DNA of 64,000 nucleotides, from assembly GCA_937922435.1 (NCBI GenBank), contig CAKZVT010000050.1:1-64000 (forward strand), given 5' to 3'. Positions 50,287 through 59,416 of the stretch are shown in pieces. The notes below the pieces were generated by a model. That model had not been told where the DNA came from and did no database searches. It saw nothing but the letters and a program-made list of their open reading frames with translations. Within the stretch, counting starts at the first letter, position 1, and the number at the start of each line of letters is the position of its first letter. Both the position numbers and the translations under genes were made by a program. The stretch is from an uncultured Prevotella sp. Lineage in GTDB: Bacteria > Bacteroidota > Bacteroidia > Bacteroidales > Bacteroidaceae.

Positions 50287-51756
50287 ATGAACCAAAATCA
50301 ATCTGGCAGCAAGGCTTACTTGTTCTCAATCGTGCTTGTTGCCGTACTTGGCGGCCTGTTGTTCGGTTACGACACCGCCGTAATCTCGGGAGCCGAAAAG
50401 GGTCTCCAGGCGTTCTTCCTCGGTGCGGAAGACTTTGACTACACCGACGCGTGGCACGGCTTCACGTGCGCCAGCGCGCTCATAGGCTGTATCATAGGCA
50501 GCGCGGTGTCGGGCTACATGGCCTCTAACTGGGGTCGAAAGAAGTCGCTCATCTTCGCCGGCATCATGTTCTTCATCTCGGCCTTAGGCTCGATGGAACC
50601 CGAATTCCTGTTCTTCGAGCACGGACACGCCGACTTCCCGCTGCTAATCGCCTTCAACATCTACCGCGTAATCGGCGGCGTGGGCGTAGGCTTGGCGTCA
50701 GCCATCTGCCCCATGTACATAGCTGAGGTAGCCCCGTCCAACATACGCGGCACGCTCGTGTCGTGGAACCAGTTTGCCATAATCTTCGGTCAGCTGGTGG
50801 TATATATGGTGAACTTCCTCATCCTCGGCGACCACACCAACCCCGTAATCGAGTCAATCGGACAGGGCATGAGCGCCGTAATGCCCGGCAGCGACCCCTG
50901 GACAATCACGACCGGCTGGCGTTACATGTTCGGTAGCGAGGCCGTTCCCGCCGGACTGTTCTCAATACTCATATGCTTCGTGCCCGAAACTCCGCGCTAC
51001 CTCGTAATGGCCGGACAAGACTCGAAGGCCCTCGCCGTGCTCTCGAAAATCAACGGCGACGCCGCTGGCCGCACCATCCTTGACGAAATAAAGAACACCA
51101 TCACCGAGAAGACCGAAAAGATGTTCACCTACGGCGTGCTGGTAATCTTCGTCGGCATCATGCTCAGCGTGTTCCAGCAGGCAGTCGGCATCAATGCCGT
51201 GCTCTACTACGCGCCGCGCATCTTCGGCGACATGGGCATGGAGAACCCCATGATGCAGACCGTCATAATGGGCGTAGTCAACATCCTGTTCACCCTCGTA
51301 GCCATATTCACCGTGGAGAAGTGGGGACGCAAGCCGCTGCTCATCACCGGCTCAATAGGCATGGCCGTAGGAGCGTTCGGCGTCGCGCTGACGTTCGGCA
51401 ACATGAACCTCGCCATCGTCACCATGCTCAGCATCATGGTGTACAGCGCATCGTTCATGATGTCATGGGGACCGATTTGCTGGGTGCTCATATCCGAAAT
51501 CTTCCCGAACACCATACGCGGTGCGGCAGTGGCCATCGCAGTGGCCTTCCAGTGGATATTCAACTGGATTGTAAGCTCCACCTTCGTGCCGATGTTCAAC
51601 ATGAAGACAGCTTCCGACCCTGACTTCGGCCACTGGTTCACATACGGCCTGTACGGTGCAATCTGCGTTATCGCCGCCATATTCGTATGGAGACTTGTAC
51701 CCGAGACCAAGGGCAAGACGCTCGAGGACATGACAAAACTCTGGAAGAAAAACTGA
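50287..51756 (+). CDS. Sugar porter family MFS transporter (XylE-like)
   Basis: The 489-residue 12-helix proton symporter has the sugar-porter signatures LFGYDTAVISGAEKGLQAFF, SNWGRKKSLIFAG, YIAEVAPSNIRGTLVSWNQF, QAVGINAVLYYAPRIF and LVPETKGKTLEDM. It resembles bacterial xylose/glucose/arabinose importers of the XylE type. Xylose would fit a xylan-related GH8 enzyme encoded 2.3 kb downstream, but the two are on separate transcripts and the link is inference. No xylA/xylB lies in the window. Confidence 0.92.
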   Translation: MNQNQSGSKAYLFSIVLVAVLGGLLFGYDTAVISGAEKGLQAFFLGAEDFDYTDAWHGFTCASALIGCIIGSAVSGYMASNWGRKKSLIFAGIMFFISALGSMEPEFLFFEHGHADFPLLIAFNIYRVIGGVGVGLASAICPMYIAEVAPSNIRGTLVSWNQFAIIFGQLVVYMVNFLILGDHTNPVIESIGQGMSAVMPGSDPWTITTGWRYMFGSEAVPAGLFSILICFVPETPRYLVMAGQDSKALAVLSKINGDAAGRTILDEIKNTITEKTEKMFTYGVLVIFVGIMLSVFQQAVGINAVLYYAPRIFGDMGMENPMMQTVIMGVVNILFTLVAIFTVEKWGRKPLLITGSIGMAVGAFGVALTFGNMNLAIVTMLSIMVYSASFMMSWGPICWVLISEIFPNTIRGAAVAIAVAFQWIFNWIVSSTFVPMFNMKTASDPDFGHWFTYGLYGAICVIAAIFVWRLVPETKGKTLEDMTKLWKKN

Positions 51757-51761
51757 AAAGG

Positions 51762-51882
51762 ATTAAGAGTTAAGAGTTAGAATTAAGAAAATATGCCTTG
51801 CAGGGTGTTATGGAATTAGCCATAATGACACCGCCTGCAAGGCATATTTTCTTAATTCTAACTCTTAACTCATAATTCTTAT
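51762..51882. repeat. Word-built inverted repeat (TTAAGAGTTAAGAA) with a perfect inner stem
   Basis: ATTAAGAGTTAAGAGTTAGA, then ATTAAGAAAATATGCCTTGC, faces GCAAGGCATATTTTCTTAAT and TCTAACTCTTAACTCATAAT. The inner part contains a second stem around GGTGTTATGG/CCATAATGACACC. It can act as a terminator for the transporter gene. Confidence 0.85.
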
Positions 51883-51968
51883 TTTTTCGTTGTGCCAAAA
51901 TGGCATACAGGCACGTTATTTGCATGTCTCCTAATAGCTAATAAAAACAACCGAAAGGAGACAAAACA

Positions 51969-52202
51969 ATGGTAAAGGTAAAAGATTTGAAGGAAAAGGT
52001 TGAGAACCTTGCAGACGATGACAGACAGTTCATCAACGACGTAATCGACATCATCAACACTGGCGTTCCTTACAAAGAGCTGCAGCACTTCCGTGAGTTC
52101 ATCGAACAAGAAGGCATCGACAAGGCAATAGAGGCCAAAGCCGAAGAACTTAGGAAACTGCAATTGCGCAAAGAGGAACTAAAGAAAAGAATGACTGAAT
52201 AA
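51969..52202 (+). CDS. Small coiled-coil protein, unknown function
   Basis: The 77-residue protein is highly charged and helical: VKVKDLKEKVENLADDDRQF, then KELQHFREFIEQEGIDKAIE and AEELRKLQLRKEELKKRM, which shows heptad spacing. AAAGGAGACAAAACA ahead of the ATG offers a ribosome-binding site. No family recognised. The reading frame sits between two large hairpin repeats. Confidence 0.6.
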   Translation: MVKVKDLKEKVENLADDDRQFINDVIDIINTGVPYKELQHFREFIEQEGIDKAIEAKAEELRKLQLRKEELKKRMTE

Positions 52203-52206
52203 GAGT

Positions 52207-52308
52207 AAGTGAAAAGCGAAAAACGAAAAGTGAAAAATCCGTTTGCCTTCATATAGTCAATGGCAAACGGATTTTTCACTTTTCGTTTTTCATTTTTCAC
52301 TTCATTTC
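52207..52308. terminator. Long inverted repeat between convergent genes (bidirectional terminator-like)
   Basis: GTGAAAAGCGAAAAACGAAA and AGTGAAAAATCCGTTTGCC face GGCAAACGGATTTTTCACTT and TTCGTTTTTCATTTTTCACT. The inner 19 bases pair perfectly. Word usage (GAAAAACG/GTGAAAA) is private to this site. Confidence 0.85.
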
Positions 52309-53633
52309 AACGCTTTAAATCCGCTCATGGCGATGGGCACGGCCAGCACGAACGACAGCATGTCGGCGCACGCCTGGCACATCTCCACGCCAAGCAAGCC
52401 GAAGAAATGCGGAAGGATAATGATTAAGGGGATGAAGAAGAGGCCGTTGCGCGATGCGGCGAGGATGTTGGCCTGCCACGGCTTGCGTATGGTCTGCATC
52501 ATCATGTTGGTGTACATCACCACCGCGCCGAGCGGCAGCGTGAGCAGCTGCCACCGCAGGGCGACACTGCCTACGGCAATGACCGCAGGGTCATGGCGGA
52601 ACACAGCCACCACCTCGGCCGAGAAGGCGAAGCCCAGCACGGCCACAAGCACGAGGAACGACGTGCCGAGGCGCACGATGAACCAGTAGCCCTCACGCAC
52701 CCGGGCGTAAAGGCCGGCACCGTAGCAGAAGCCGCACAAGGGCTGGAAACCCTGCCCAAGACCGATGACCGCGGCAAAGACGACGAAGCACACGCGGCTC
52801 ACGATGGACATGCCTGCTATCGCGGCGTCGCCGAAACGGCCGGCCGCCACGTTGAGCAGGGCCACGCCTATGCTGGCCATTCCCTGACGGGTGAACGACG
52901 GCGTGCCGCCTGCAAGGATTTCCTTGTACAGCGCAGGCTTCAGCGAGAAGTCGCGCAGACGGATGCGTATGCTGCCTCCCTTGTGCGTCATCACCAGCAG
53001 CACGAGCATGCTGCACGCCTCGCCTACAAACGTAGACAGGCCGGCGCCCGTTATGCCCATGCCCAGCACGAATATGAACACCGGCGCAAGAAAGACGTTG
53101 ATGACCGCGCCCGTCAATATTCCGAACATCGCGTAGGCGGCGTTTCCCTGGAAACGCATCTGGTTGTTAAGGCAAAGCGCACCGCACATGAACGGCATTG
53201 CCAGAAGGATGAACGCCAGGTAACGCCTGGCGTAAGGCAACACGGTGGGCGTAGAGCCGAGCAGTACGGCCAGAGGCTCGATGAGCAGCAATCCTACCGC
53301 ACACAACACAACGCCTGCGGCCACCGCGCTGAAGAAGCCCGTAGAGGCCATGCGCCGCGCGTTGCCGTGCCGCTTCGCCCCCAGTTCGCGCGATATGTAG
53401 TTGCCCGAGCCTTGCCCGAAGGTGAAGCCCACGGCCTGGATAATCGACATTACGGGAAAGGCTATGCCCACGGCGGCCGTGGCCTGCGTGCTGATACGCC
53501 CCACGTAGAAGGTCGTCACGATGTTGTACACGCTCGTGACAAGCATGCTTATGATGGTCGGGACGGCCATCGTGAGCACCACGCGGTGCACCGGCGCAGA
53601 CGTAAGAAAAGTGAAATTGTCCCTGTTGCGCAT
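52302..53633 (-). CDS. MATE family efflux transporter (second copy)
   Basis: The 443-residue polytopic membrane protein has the two MATE halves, with TMAVPTIISMLVTSVYNIVT and FYVGRISTQATAAVGIAFPV in the first and GMASIGVALLNVAAGRFGDAA in the second. GQGSGNYISRELGAKRHGNA is typical of MepA/DinF-like members. I start at MRNRDNF because the predicted transcript begins near 53654, downstream of an earlier in-frame ATG. It shares little sequence with the MATE gene at 9.1 kb, so it is not a recent duplicate. Confidence 0.93.
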   Translation of the reverse strand: MRNRDNFTFLTSAPVHRVVLTMAVPTIISMLVTSVYNIVTTFYVGRISTQATAAVGIAFPVMSIIQAVGFTFGQGSGNYISRELGAKRHGNARRMASTGFFSAVAAGVVLCAVGLLLIEPLAVLLGSTPTVLPYARRYLAFILLAMPFMCGALCLNNQMRFQGNAAYAMFGILTGAVINVFLAPVFIFVLGMGITGAGLSTFVGEACSMLVLLVMTHKGGSIRIRLRDFSLKPALYKEILAGGTPSFTRQGMASIGVALLNVAAGRFGDAAIAGMSIVSRVCFVVFAAVIGLGQGFQPLCGFCYGAGLYARVREGYWFIVRLGTSFLVLVAVLGFAFSAEVVAVFRHDPAVIAVGSVALRWQLLTLPLGAVVMYTNMMMQTIRKPWQANILAASRNGLFFIPLIIILPHFFGLLGVEMCQACADMLSFVLAVPIAMSGFKALK

Positions 53634-53660
53634 AACCTTCGCCTTTGTACTTTTTGACTG

Positions 53661-53668
53661 CAAAGGTA
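53661..53668 (-). promoter_or_regulatory. -7 box for the second MATE gene
   Basis: TACCTTTG on the minus strand, 28 bases before the chosen start. Confidence 0.65.
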
Positions 53669-53801
53669 CGCAAAAATAAAGACAAGCCGCCGCTTTGCCC
53701 CGTGTTTATCGTGAAAAAAGCATAAAACCCGAACCGCCCGGCGCACATCAGCCAGGTCAAAACCGCCTACACCACACGCCACAGGCACGCGCCTGAACAG
53801 C

Positions 53802-53930
53802 CACCGCCAACCCACTGACTGCCAGCAAGTTGCAAGCGGCCTTGCAAAAGGCCGCAAATCGGGCTGCAAAAGACCGTCTTTCGCATCGTAAAAGGCCACC
53901 TTTTGCATACCGAAAGACGGCCTTTTGCAC
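53802..53930. repeat. AAAGGCCGTC-type modular repeat with flank (locus 13)
   Basis: The flank ACTGACTGCCAGCAAGTTGC comes first, followed by GCAAAAGGCCGCAAATCGGG, GCAAAAGACCGTCTTTCGCA, GTAAAAGGCCACCTTTTGCA and CGAAAGACGGCCTTTTGCA. Compared with locus 11 the flank is on the other side of the modules. Confidence 0.85.
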
Positions 53931-54045
53931 CGCGAGGCATCTGAAGGCATGGCGGCAAAAGGCAAAAAACGCAGGCACAAAAACCACAAAAACAAATTGA
54001 AACGATGTTGCGACATACAGAAACGGGATGAAAGGGAAATGCCCA

Positions 54046-54053
54046 TATATTTG
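54046..54053 (+). promoter_or_regulatory. -7 box for the GH8 locus
   Basis: TATATTTG, 22 bases before the ATG at 54076. It rules out the in-frame ATG at 54028. Confidence 0.65.
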
Positions 54054-54075
54054 CAAAAACAAAAGAGAAACGACC

Positions 54076-56048
54076 ATGAAAACGACAATCATCACAGCAT
54101 TGACATTATTTATATGCAGCGCCGCGGCGCAGGCGGCCGACGTGACAGAGGGCTTTGAGGGCTACGAAACCGGCACGAGGTTCGAAATGACCGGCCAGCA
54201 AGGCGGAACGGCCACAGTGGCCGAAAACCCAATGGGGGGGGTAAAATTCTCGATGTCACCAACACCGACTACAACAGCGTACCGCAAATAGCCTTCACGC
54301 TGCCCGAAGGGAAAAAGCTGGGCGACTGCACGGCACTTTCTTTCTCATTGTACATTCCTTCGAGCAACAGCGACGGATACGCAAACTACAAGCAAAGACA
54401 CATCTACCTTGACGGCGTACTTAAATTTAAGGACACCGACGGCCAAGGCAACGACGCTTATCCGAAACTTGGCGAGAAAGACACTTGGATAAACGTAACA
54501 ATAAGCACCGCCGAACTACAGCTTACAGAAAAAGAGAAAAGCCTGACATCGTTCACTATCGGCGCAGGCATAAACGACAACAAGATACATTACTATCTTG
54601 ACAACGTGTCGTTGAAATACCCCTACAACACCGCGCCGCCCACGCTCCCGGCGCAAGGGGCTTACCATACCGGCGAATACCGCAACCTCTTCCTTGAAGC
54701 GGGATACACCCAGGCGCAGGTGGAGCAACGGCTCGACGACCTGTGGCGCACCTACTTCGAGGGCGACGAGGACAACGAGCGCCTGTACTATGAGGTGGGC
54801 GGCGACATGGCTTACATACTCGACGCCAACAACAACGACGTAAGGACGGAAGGCATGTCGTACAGCATGATGCTCTGCGTGCAGCTCGACAAGCAGGAAG
54901 AATTCAACCGCATTTGGAAGTGGGCGAAGACCTACATGCAGTTCAAACCCGGCGACGAGCGCGAAGGTTACTTCTCATGGCAGCTGCCGACCGACGCCAG
55001 CAGCCAGGCAAGGACACCGGCGTCAGACGGCGAGGAATACTTCATCATGGCGCTTATGTTCGCCTCAAACCGCTGGGGCAACGGCGAAGGGATATACAAC
55101 TACGAGGCGGAGGCCGACTACATAATAAAAAACTGCTTCAACAAGCCAATGACCGAAGTAGCCCCCTACTCTTCGTTCACCAACCTGTTCAACATGGACG
55201 AGAAGCAGATAACCTTCGTGCCATACGCCTCGTCGGCAAAGTTCACCGACCCGTCTTACCACCTGCCGGCCTTCTACGAGCTGTGGGCCATGTGGGCGAA
55301 GGAGCACAACCAAGACTTCCGCGACTTCGCGGCAAAGAGCCGCGAGATGTTTCCCAAGTTCGCACACCCCGTCACCGGCTTCATGCCTGACTACGCCGAA
55401 TACGACGGCAGTCCGCACATGGGCGACGGAGACCACCACGACTTCCTGTATGACGCTTGGCGGTGCATCATGAACATGGCGGTGGACTTCTCATGGTTCC
55501 AGCCTGAAGGCGTTGACTACACAGCCCTCGTGAACCGCCAGCACAACTTCCTCGCCACGGTAAACGGCGGAGTGCCCAACTATTACAGCGTCTACACGCT
55601 CGACGGGCAGGAAAAGAACGGCAACACGGACCACTCGCCTGGACTCGTAGGCTGCAACGCCACAGGCGCGCTTGCAAGCGACCAGATGGTGGCTTGGGAG
55701 TTCATCGACGACTTCATGGCAACCGCCATACCCACAGGCCGCTACCGCTACTACGACGGACTGCTGTACTACCTCAACTTCCTGCACGCCTCGGGCAACT
55801 TCCGAATATGGAAACCGCAGGACGGGACAGGCATAACCGAAGTAGCCGCAACGCCCGGCATAAGCATTGAAGACGGCAAGATACGCCTCGAAGGCAACGC
55901 CAAAGGCAGGTACAGGATAGTGAACCTCGGCAACGGAACGGTAGCAATGAGCGGCGACGCGCACTCGTCGACAATCGACATAACCGCCCTGCCCCACGGC
56001 ATATACGCGGCAAACATTGACGGAAAGACCTTGAAATTCATGAAATAA
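54076..56048 (+). CDS. Secreted GH8 glycoside hydrolase, frameshifted at a run of eight G
   Basis: GH8 enzymes cleave beta-1,4 links in xylan, xylo-oligosaccharides, cellulose or chitosan by inversion. A signal peptide (TIITALTLFICSAAAQA) is followed by an accessory beta-sandwich-like module (~21-190) and the GH8 domain, with acid Glu in DVRTEGMSYSMMLCV and ASDGEEYFIMALMFASNRWG, closest in my judgement to reducing-end xylose-releasing exo-oligoxylanases. The last ~70 residues resemble a type IX sorting domain (PHGIYAANIDGKTLKFMK). Reading breaks at G8 (54234-54241): frame 1 stops after ~70 residues, and the rest (GKILDVTNTDYNSVPQI onward) is one frame over. Nine or six G would give an intact ~657-residue protein. 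The gene is otherwise uncorrupted. Confidence 0.85.
54234..54241 (+). repeat. G8 homopolymer, candidate phase-variation tract
   Basis: Eight consecutive G about 158 bases into the GH8 gene. It is the point where the open reading frame shifts. Such tracts slip easily in replication; they also cause sequencing and assembly errors. Confidence 0.9.
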
Positions 56049-56080
56049 CCTTATTTATCAACGCTTTAAATTTTATCATT

Positions 56081-58390
56081 ATGAAGAAACTATTTACTTT
56101 CATTGCCGCCGCGCTGTTCACAATCACAACCGGCGCAGCCAACGGCGACGTTACAAACGGCTGGCTGACGGCAGAGGACTTCGAAGGTTACAACATCGGG
56201 GACAAGCTGGGAGTATACGCCATCAAATACGACCCTGTAGGTACGGCAGATGTGGCAGAAAGCCCGACAGATGCAGGGCAAAAGGCGGCACGCCTGACAT
56301 CGGAACGCGACGCCACGATAATAGAAGTGCCGATTACTTTGCCTGACGGGAAAACGTTGAAGGATTATGAAAAGATTTCTTTCGACTTGTACATGTGTGA
56401 CGGGGTCAACCGCAACACCAGGATGTATGTAAGGGCCGACGGGGTTACAATATATGAAGAATACGAAGGCTACCCAAACCAAGGCAACCTGAATGTATGG
56501 AACGGCAAAGAATACGACATCCCGACAGACATTGCCGCCTCCAACTCATTCAAACTACAATTAGGAATAAGCACAAGCAAAGGAAACGTATATTACATCG
56601 ACAACATACGTTTCAAAGAAAAGGGATACACCGCACCTTCAACATCCCACAACGGCGAAATCATCGACGGCTGGCTGATGCTTGAGGACTTTGAAGACGC
56701 ACCGGCTGTTACAACGTTTAATTATGTTGGTGACACACCTACAGGAACAGCAACAGTCATTGACAACACGACAAGTACAGGCGGAAAAGCGGCTTCATTC
56801 GTGGGCGGCGACTATAACACAGTAATTGAATTGAGCGTAAAACTGCCTGAAGGCGAGGTGTTGAAGAATTACAGCCAAATAGCATTCGACCTTTACAGGA
56901 ACTCTGGAGACGCGAACAACAAAAGAATGCTTGTACAAGCCGACGACTACCGTATATTCATGGAAGAATCAGGATATCCTGAACAAGCGCCGGCAGAAAC
57001 ATGGGCTGAAAAGTCATACAACATCGATTTAACCAATACCGTCGGCAACGAATTCAAATTGAGAATAGGCATTTTAAGCGATAATGCAGACTACCTTATA
57101 GACAACGTAAGGCTGAAAGTCATCAACGAAGAAGACATGCCCGGCACAAGCCAAAACGGAACGGTTACTGACGGATGGCTGATGGCGGAGGACTTCGAGG
57201 GGTTTCTTATGGGCGCAAAACTAACGGTATACCCCATCCAATATGATGCAAAAGGCAACGCTGACATAGCAAAAGCCCCGACAGACGACAGGGGAAGGTC
57301 TGCACACTTCACGTCTACAGACTGGAACAACATCATCGAAGTGCCTATTACGTTGCCGGCAGGCAAAGTATTGGCCAACTACTCTGAAATATCTTTCGAC
57401 CTTTATATAAGTGAAGGTTCAAGCGCCGACCGGGCGATATACATATATGCAAATGACGAAACCATCCTTGCACAAGAAGGGAACCCGAACCAAGGCAACA
57501 CAGGACAATGGCTTTCAAAGAGCTTTGACATACCCGGAGGCTTGGCTGCAGGCAACGAGTTTAACCTTAGGATAGGCATGAGCGTCAATGCAGGCGAGGA
57601 ATATTACATTGACAATATCCGACTGAAAGAGAGTTCTGAACCAGTTGAACCCGGAACATCGCAGAACGGAGAGATAGTAGACGGTTGGCTTATGCTGCAA
57701 GACTTCGAGGCTGCGACAGAAGACGACATCGCCGCATGGGACAAAAGCGGATATGGAATACCCGAAGAGACTACTGTTGAAATCATAAACAACCCGACTG
57801 CCGGGAACGAGAAAGTTGCCTGGTTTGCAGGAGGCAACACTTATAACACCATGCTGGAAGTAAACGCCATACTGCCATCAGACAAGACTCTCGCCGATTA
57901 TATGGAAATAGCATTCGACTTATACAGGAACGCAGAAGAAGAGAATGATTATCCGGGATTGTACATCAAAGTGAACGACACGCCCATTTATGACGACGGA
58001 GAAAGCGGCAATGATTATGGGCCGGAAACGACCTGGACTGAAATTGCCAAACCGCTTACGGGCATTGACGGCCTTAAGGACATAAAAGGGGAAATAAAAA
58101 TACGCCTTGGCTTACTAAGCGGAAAGCCCAGTTACCTCATTGACAACATCAGGCTGAAGCCCAGCATAGAAACAGGCATCACCGACGTTGCGGCTGAAAG
58201 TGCTACGATTGTAGCCAGCGATGGCAGCATAACCATAAACACAGACGCTCCTGTGAATGCCGCAATATTCGACATTACAGGAAAACTGGCGGCAAAAGGC
58301 ACGGTCAACGGAAACAAGACCGTCAGCCTGCCACAAGGTCTGTACATAATAAAATTAGGCTCAAAGACATGCAAAGTGCTTGTAAGGTAA
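56081..58390 (+). CDS. Multi-module secreted protein: four copies of the GH8-associated module plus a type IX sorting domain
   Basis: The 769-residue protein has a signal peptide (LFTFIAAALFTITTGAANG) and four tandem modules of ~166-169 residues starting near residues 28, 193, 359 and 528. Each opens with GWL(T/M)xEDFE and has an (I/V)xLPxGxxLxxYxxIxFDLY strand near the middle and a YxIDNIRLK strand at the end. Linkers read (P)GTSQNGxIxDGW. The same module precedes the GH8 domain in the upstream gene. The last ~75 residues (ITDVAAESATIV...GLYIIKLGSKTCKVLVR) are a type A sorting domain. No catalytic domain is present, so I infer a surface polysaccharide-binding role. It begins 32 bases after the GH8 gene and is likely co-transcribed. 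Confidence 0.85.
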   Translation: MKKLFTFIAAALFTITTGAANGDVTNGWLTAEDFEGYNIGDKLGVYAIKYDPVGTADVAESPTDAGQKAARLTSERDATIIEVPITLPDGKTLKDYEKISFDLYMCDGVNRNTRMYVRADGVTIYEEYEGYPNQGNLNVWNGKEYDIPTDIAASNSFKLQLGISTSKGNVYYIDNIRFKEKGYTAPSTSHNGEIIDGWLMLEDFEDAPAVTTFNYVGDTPTGTATVIDNTTSTGGKAASFVGGDYNTVIELSVKLPEGEVLKNYSQIAFDLYRNSGDANNKRMLVQADDYRIFMEESGYPEQAPAETWAEKSYNIDLTNTVGNEFKLRIGILSDNADYLIDNVRLKVINEEDMPGTSQNGTVTDGWLMAEDFEGFLMGAKLTVYPIQYDAKGNADIAKAPTDDRGRSAHFTSTDWNNIIEVPITLPAGKVLANYSEISFDLYISEGSSADRAIYIYANDETILAQEGNPNQGNTGQWLSKSFDIPGGLAAGNEFNLRIGMSVNAGEEYYIDNIRLKESSEPVEPGTSQNGEIVDGWLMLQDFEAATEDDIAAWDKSGYGIPEETTVEIINNPTAGNEKVAWFAGGNTYNTMLEVNAILPSDKTLADYMEIAFDLYRNAEEENDYPGLYIKVNDTPIYDDGESGNDYGPETTWTEIAKPLTGIDGLKDIKGEIKIRLGLLSGKPSYLIDNIRLKPSIETGITDVAAESATIVASDGSITINTDAPVNAAIFDITGKLAAKGTVNGNKTVSLPQGLYIIKLGSKTCKVLVR

Positions 58391-58429
58391 TGCCTGCCGC
58401 TACATAAAAGCACGTACAACATGTTGAAA

Positions 58430-58464
58430 TCAGGCCAAAAGCGGATGGTGCGCTTTTGGCCTGA
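58430..58464. terminator. Hairpin between the module protein and the AraC regulator (bidirectional)
   Basis: TCAGGCCAAAAGCG and CGCTTTTGGCCTGA pair perfectly over 14 bases with loop GATGGTG. The genes on both sides converge on it. Confidence 0.8.
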
Positions 58465-58475
58465 CTTATGTCTTG

Positions 58476-59372
58476 TCATATCCTGTCGCGGTATTTCTGC
58501 GGAGACATGCCCGTCTGCTTCTTGAAGAACGTGCCGAAACTCGACGGATTGGGGAAATTGAACTCATCGGAAATCTCGGCAACGGTCTTGTTCGTGCTGT
58601 CGAGCAACGACATCGCACGGCGCGTTATGGCCTTGAACACCAGTTCCTGCACGGTGTATCCACAGACAGATTTCGACAGTTCGGAGAGATATTTGGGCGT
58701 AAGGAAGAGTTTGCCGGCATAAAAAGCGACACCACGCTCAGACATATAATAGCGGTCGATAAGCCTTATCAGCTTGAGAAACGTCTCCGTGCGCCGTGTG
58801 TCAGGCGAGCCTCCGCCAAAGTATTTCTCACTAAACATCTTGCACAACCTGTAAGTAAGCGACAAGAGAAGCAGCTTGCGCTCGTTCACGGCAAAGAAAT
58901 CGTCAGGCCGCGGCTGCTCCGCCCCTATGAGAGAAATGTATCTTGCCAGGCTGTCTTCATTGCCGGTGCTCCACACGCAGTGCCTCTCGGGCGACATGAT
59001 AGAGTAAAGCCGCACCGAATGAACCATAGTTCCAAGCACATAACGTATAGGTTCCGTCTTATAGACTATTATGCTTAACCTCAGATTGGCCGACTGCCGG
59101 GTCGCACAGAAGAACGCCCCGTCGGGTATGAACACCGTCTGGCCTCCACACGCAGTATGCTCATTTCCCGACATGGTAAAACAAAACTCTCCTTCATGGC
59201 ATACGACCAGCCCTATGCCGAAGTTCACAAAGCCTTCAGACATACATGCCGGAAAGCCTGAAACAACGCCTCCCGAAGAGCACACATCGGCCATACCGGC
59301 CATGTTTTCCTGCAATACGGCCAGCCTCTCCGGCGCATTCCACTCCAATGAACATTCCATAACGGCAAACAT
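58476..59372 (-). CDS. AraC-family transcriptional regulator
   Basis: The 298-residue protein has an N-terminal cupin-like sensing part (GGQTVFIPDGAFFCATRQSA) and a C-terminal AraC domain with two HTH motifs: LFLTPKYLSELSKSVCGYT and VAEISDEFNFPNPSSFGTFF, then KKQTGMSPQKYRDRI. It lies 44 bases after the efflux permease gene on the same strand, at the end of the efflux operon, and probably controls it. MECSLEW, four codons in, is an alternative start. Confidence 0.92.
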   Translation of the reverse strand: MFAVMECSLEWNAPERLAVLQENMAGMADVCSSGGVVSGFPACMSEGFVNFGIGLVVCHEGEFCFTMSGNEHTACGGQTVFIPDGAFFCATRQSANLRLSIIVYKTEPIRYVLGTMVHSVRLYSIMSPERHCVWSTGNEDSLARYISLIGAEQPRPDDFFAVNERKLLLLSLTYRLCKMFSEKYFGGGSPDTRRTETFLKLIRLIDRYYMSERGVAFYAGKLFLTPKYLSELSKSVCGYTVQELVFKAITRRAMSLLDSTNKTVAEISDEFNFPNPSSFGTFFKKQTGMSPQKYRDRI

Positions 59373-59416
59373 TTTACGCCTGCTAAGATAGTAAAATTAT
59401 CTGACTTGGCGGACAG

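Noticed and set aside
9083..53663. The two MATE genes as a recent duplication
   Set aside because: They share only family-level motifs and have different flanks.
54028..54075. Upstream ATG at 54028 as start of the GH8 gene
   Set aside because: The promoter box TATATTTG lies downstream of it, and the signal peptide begins at 54076.
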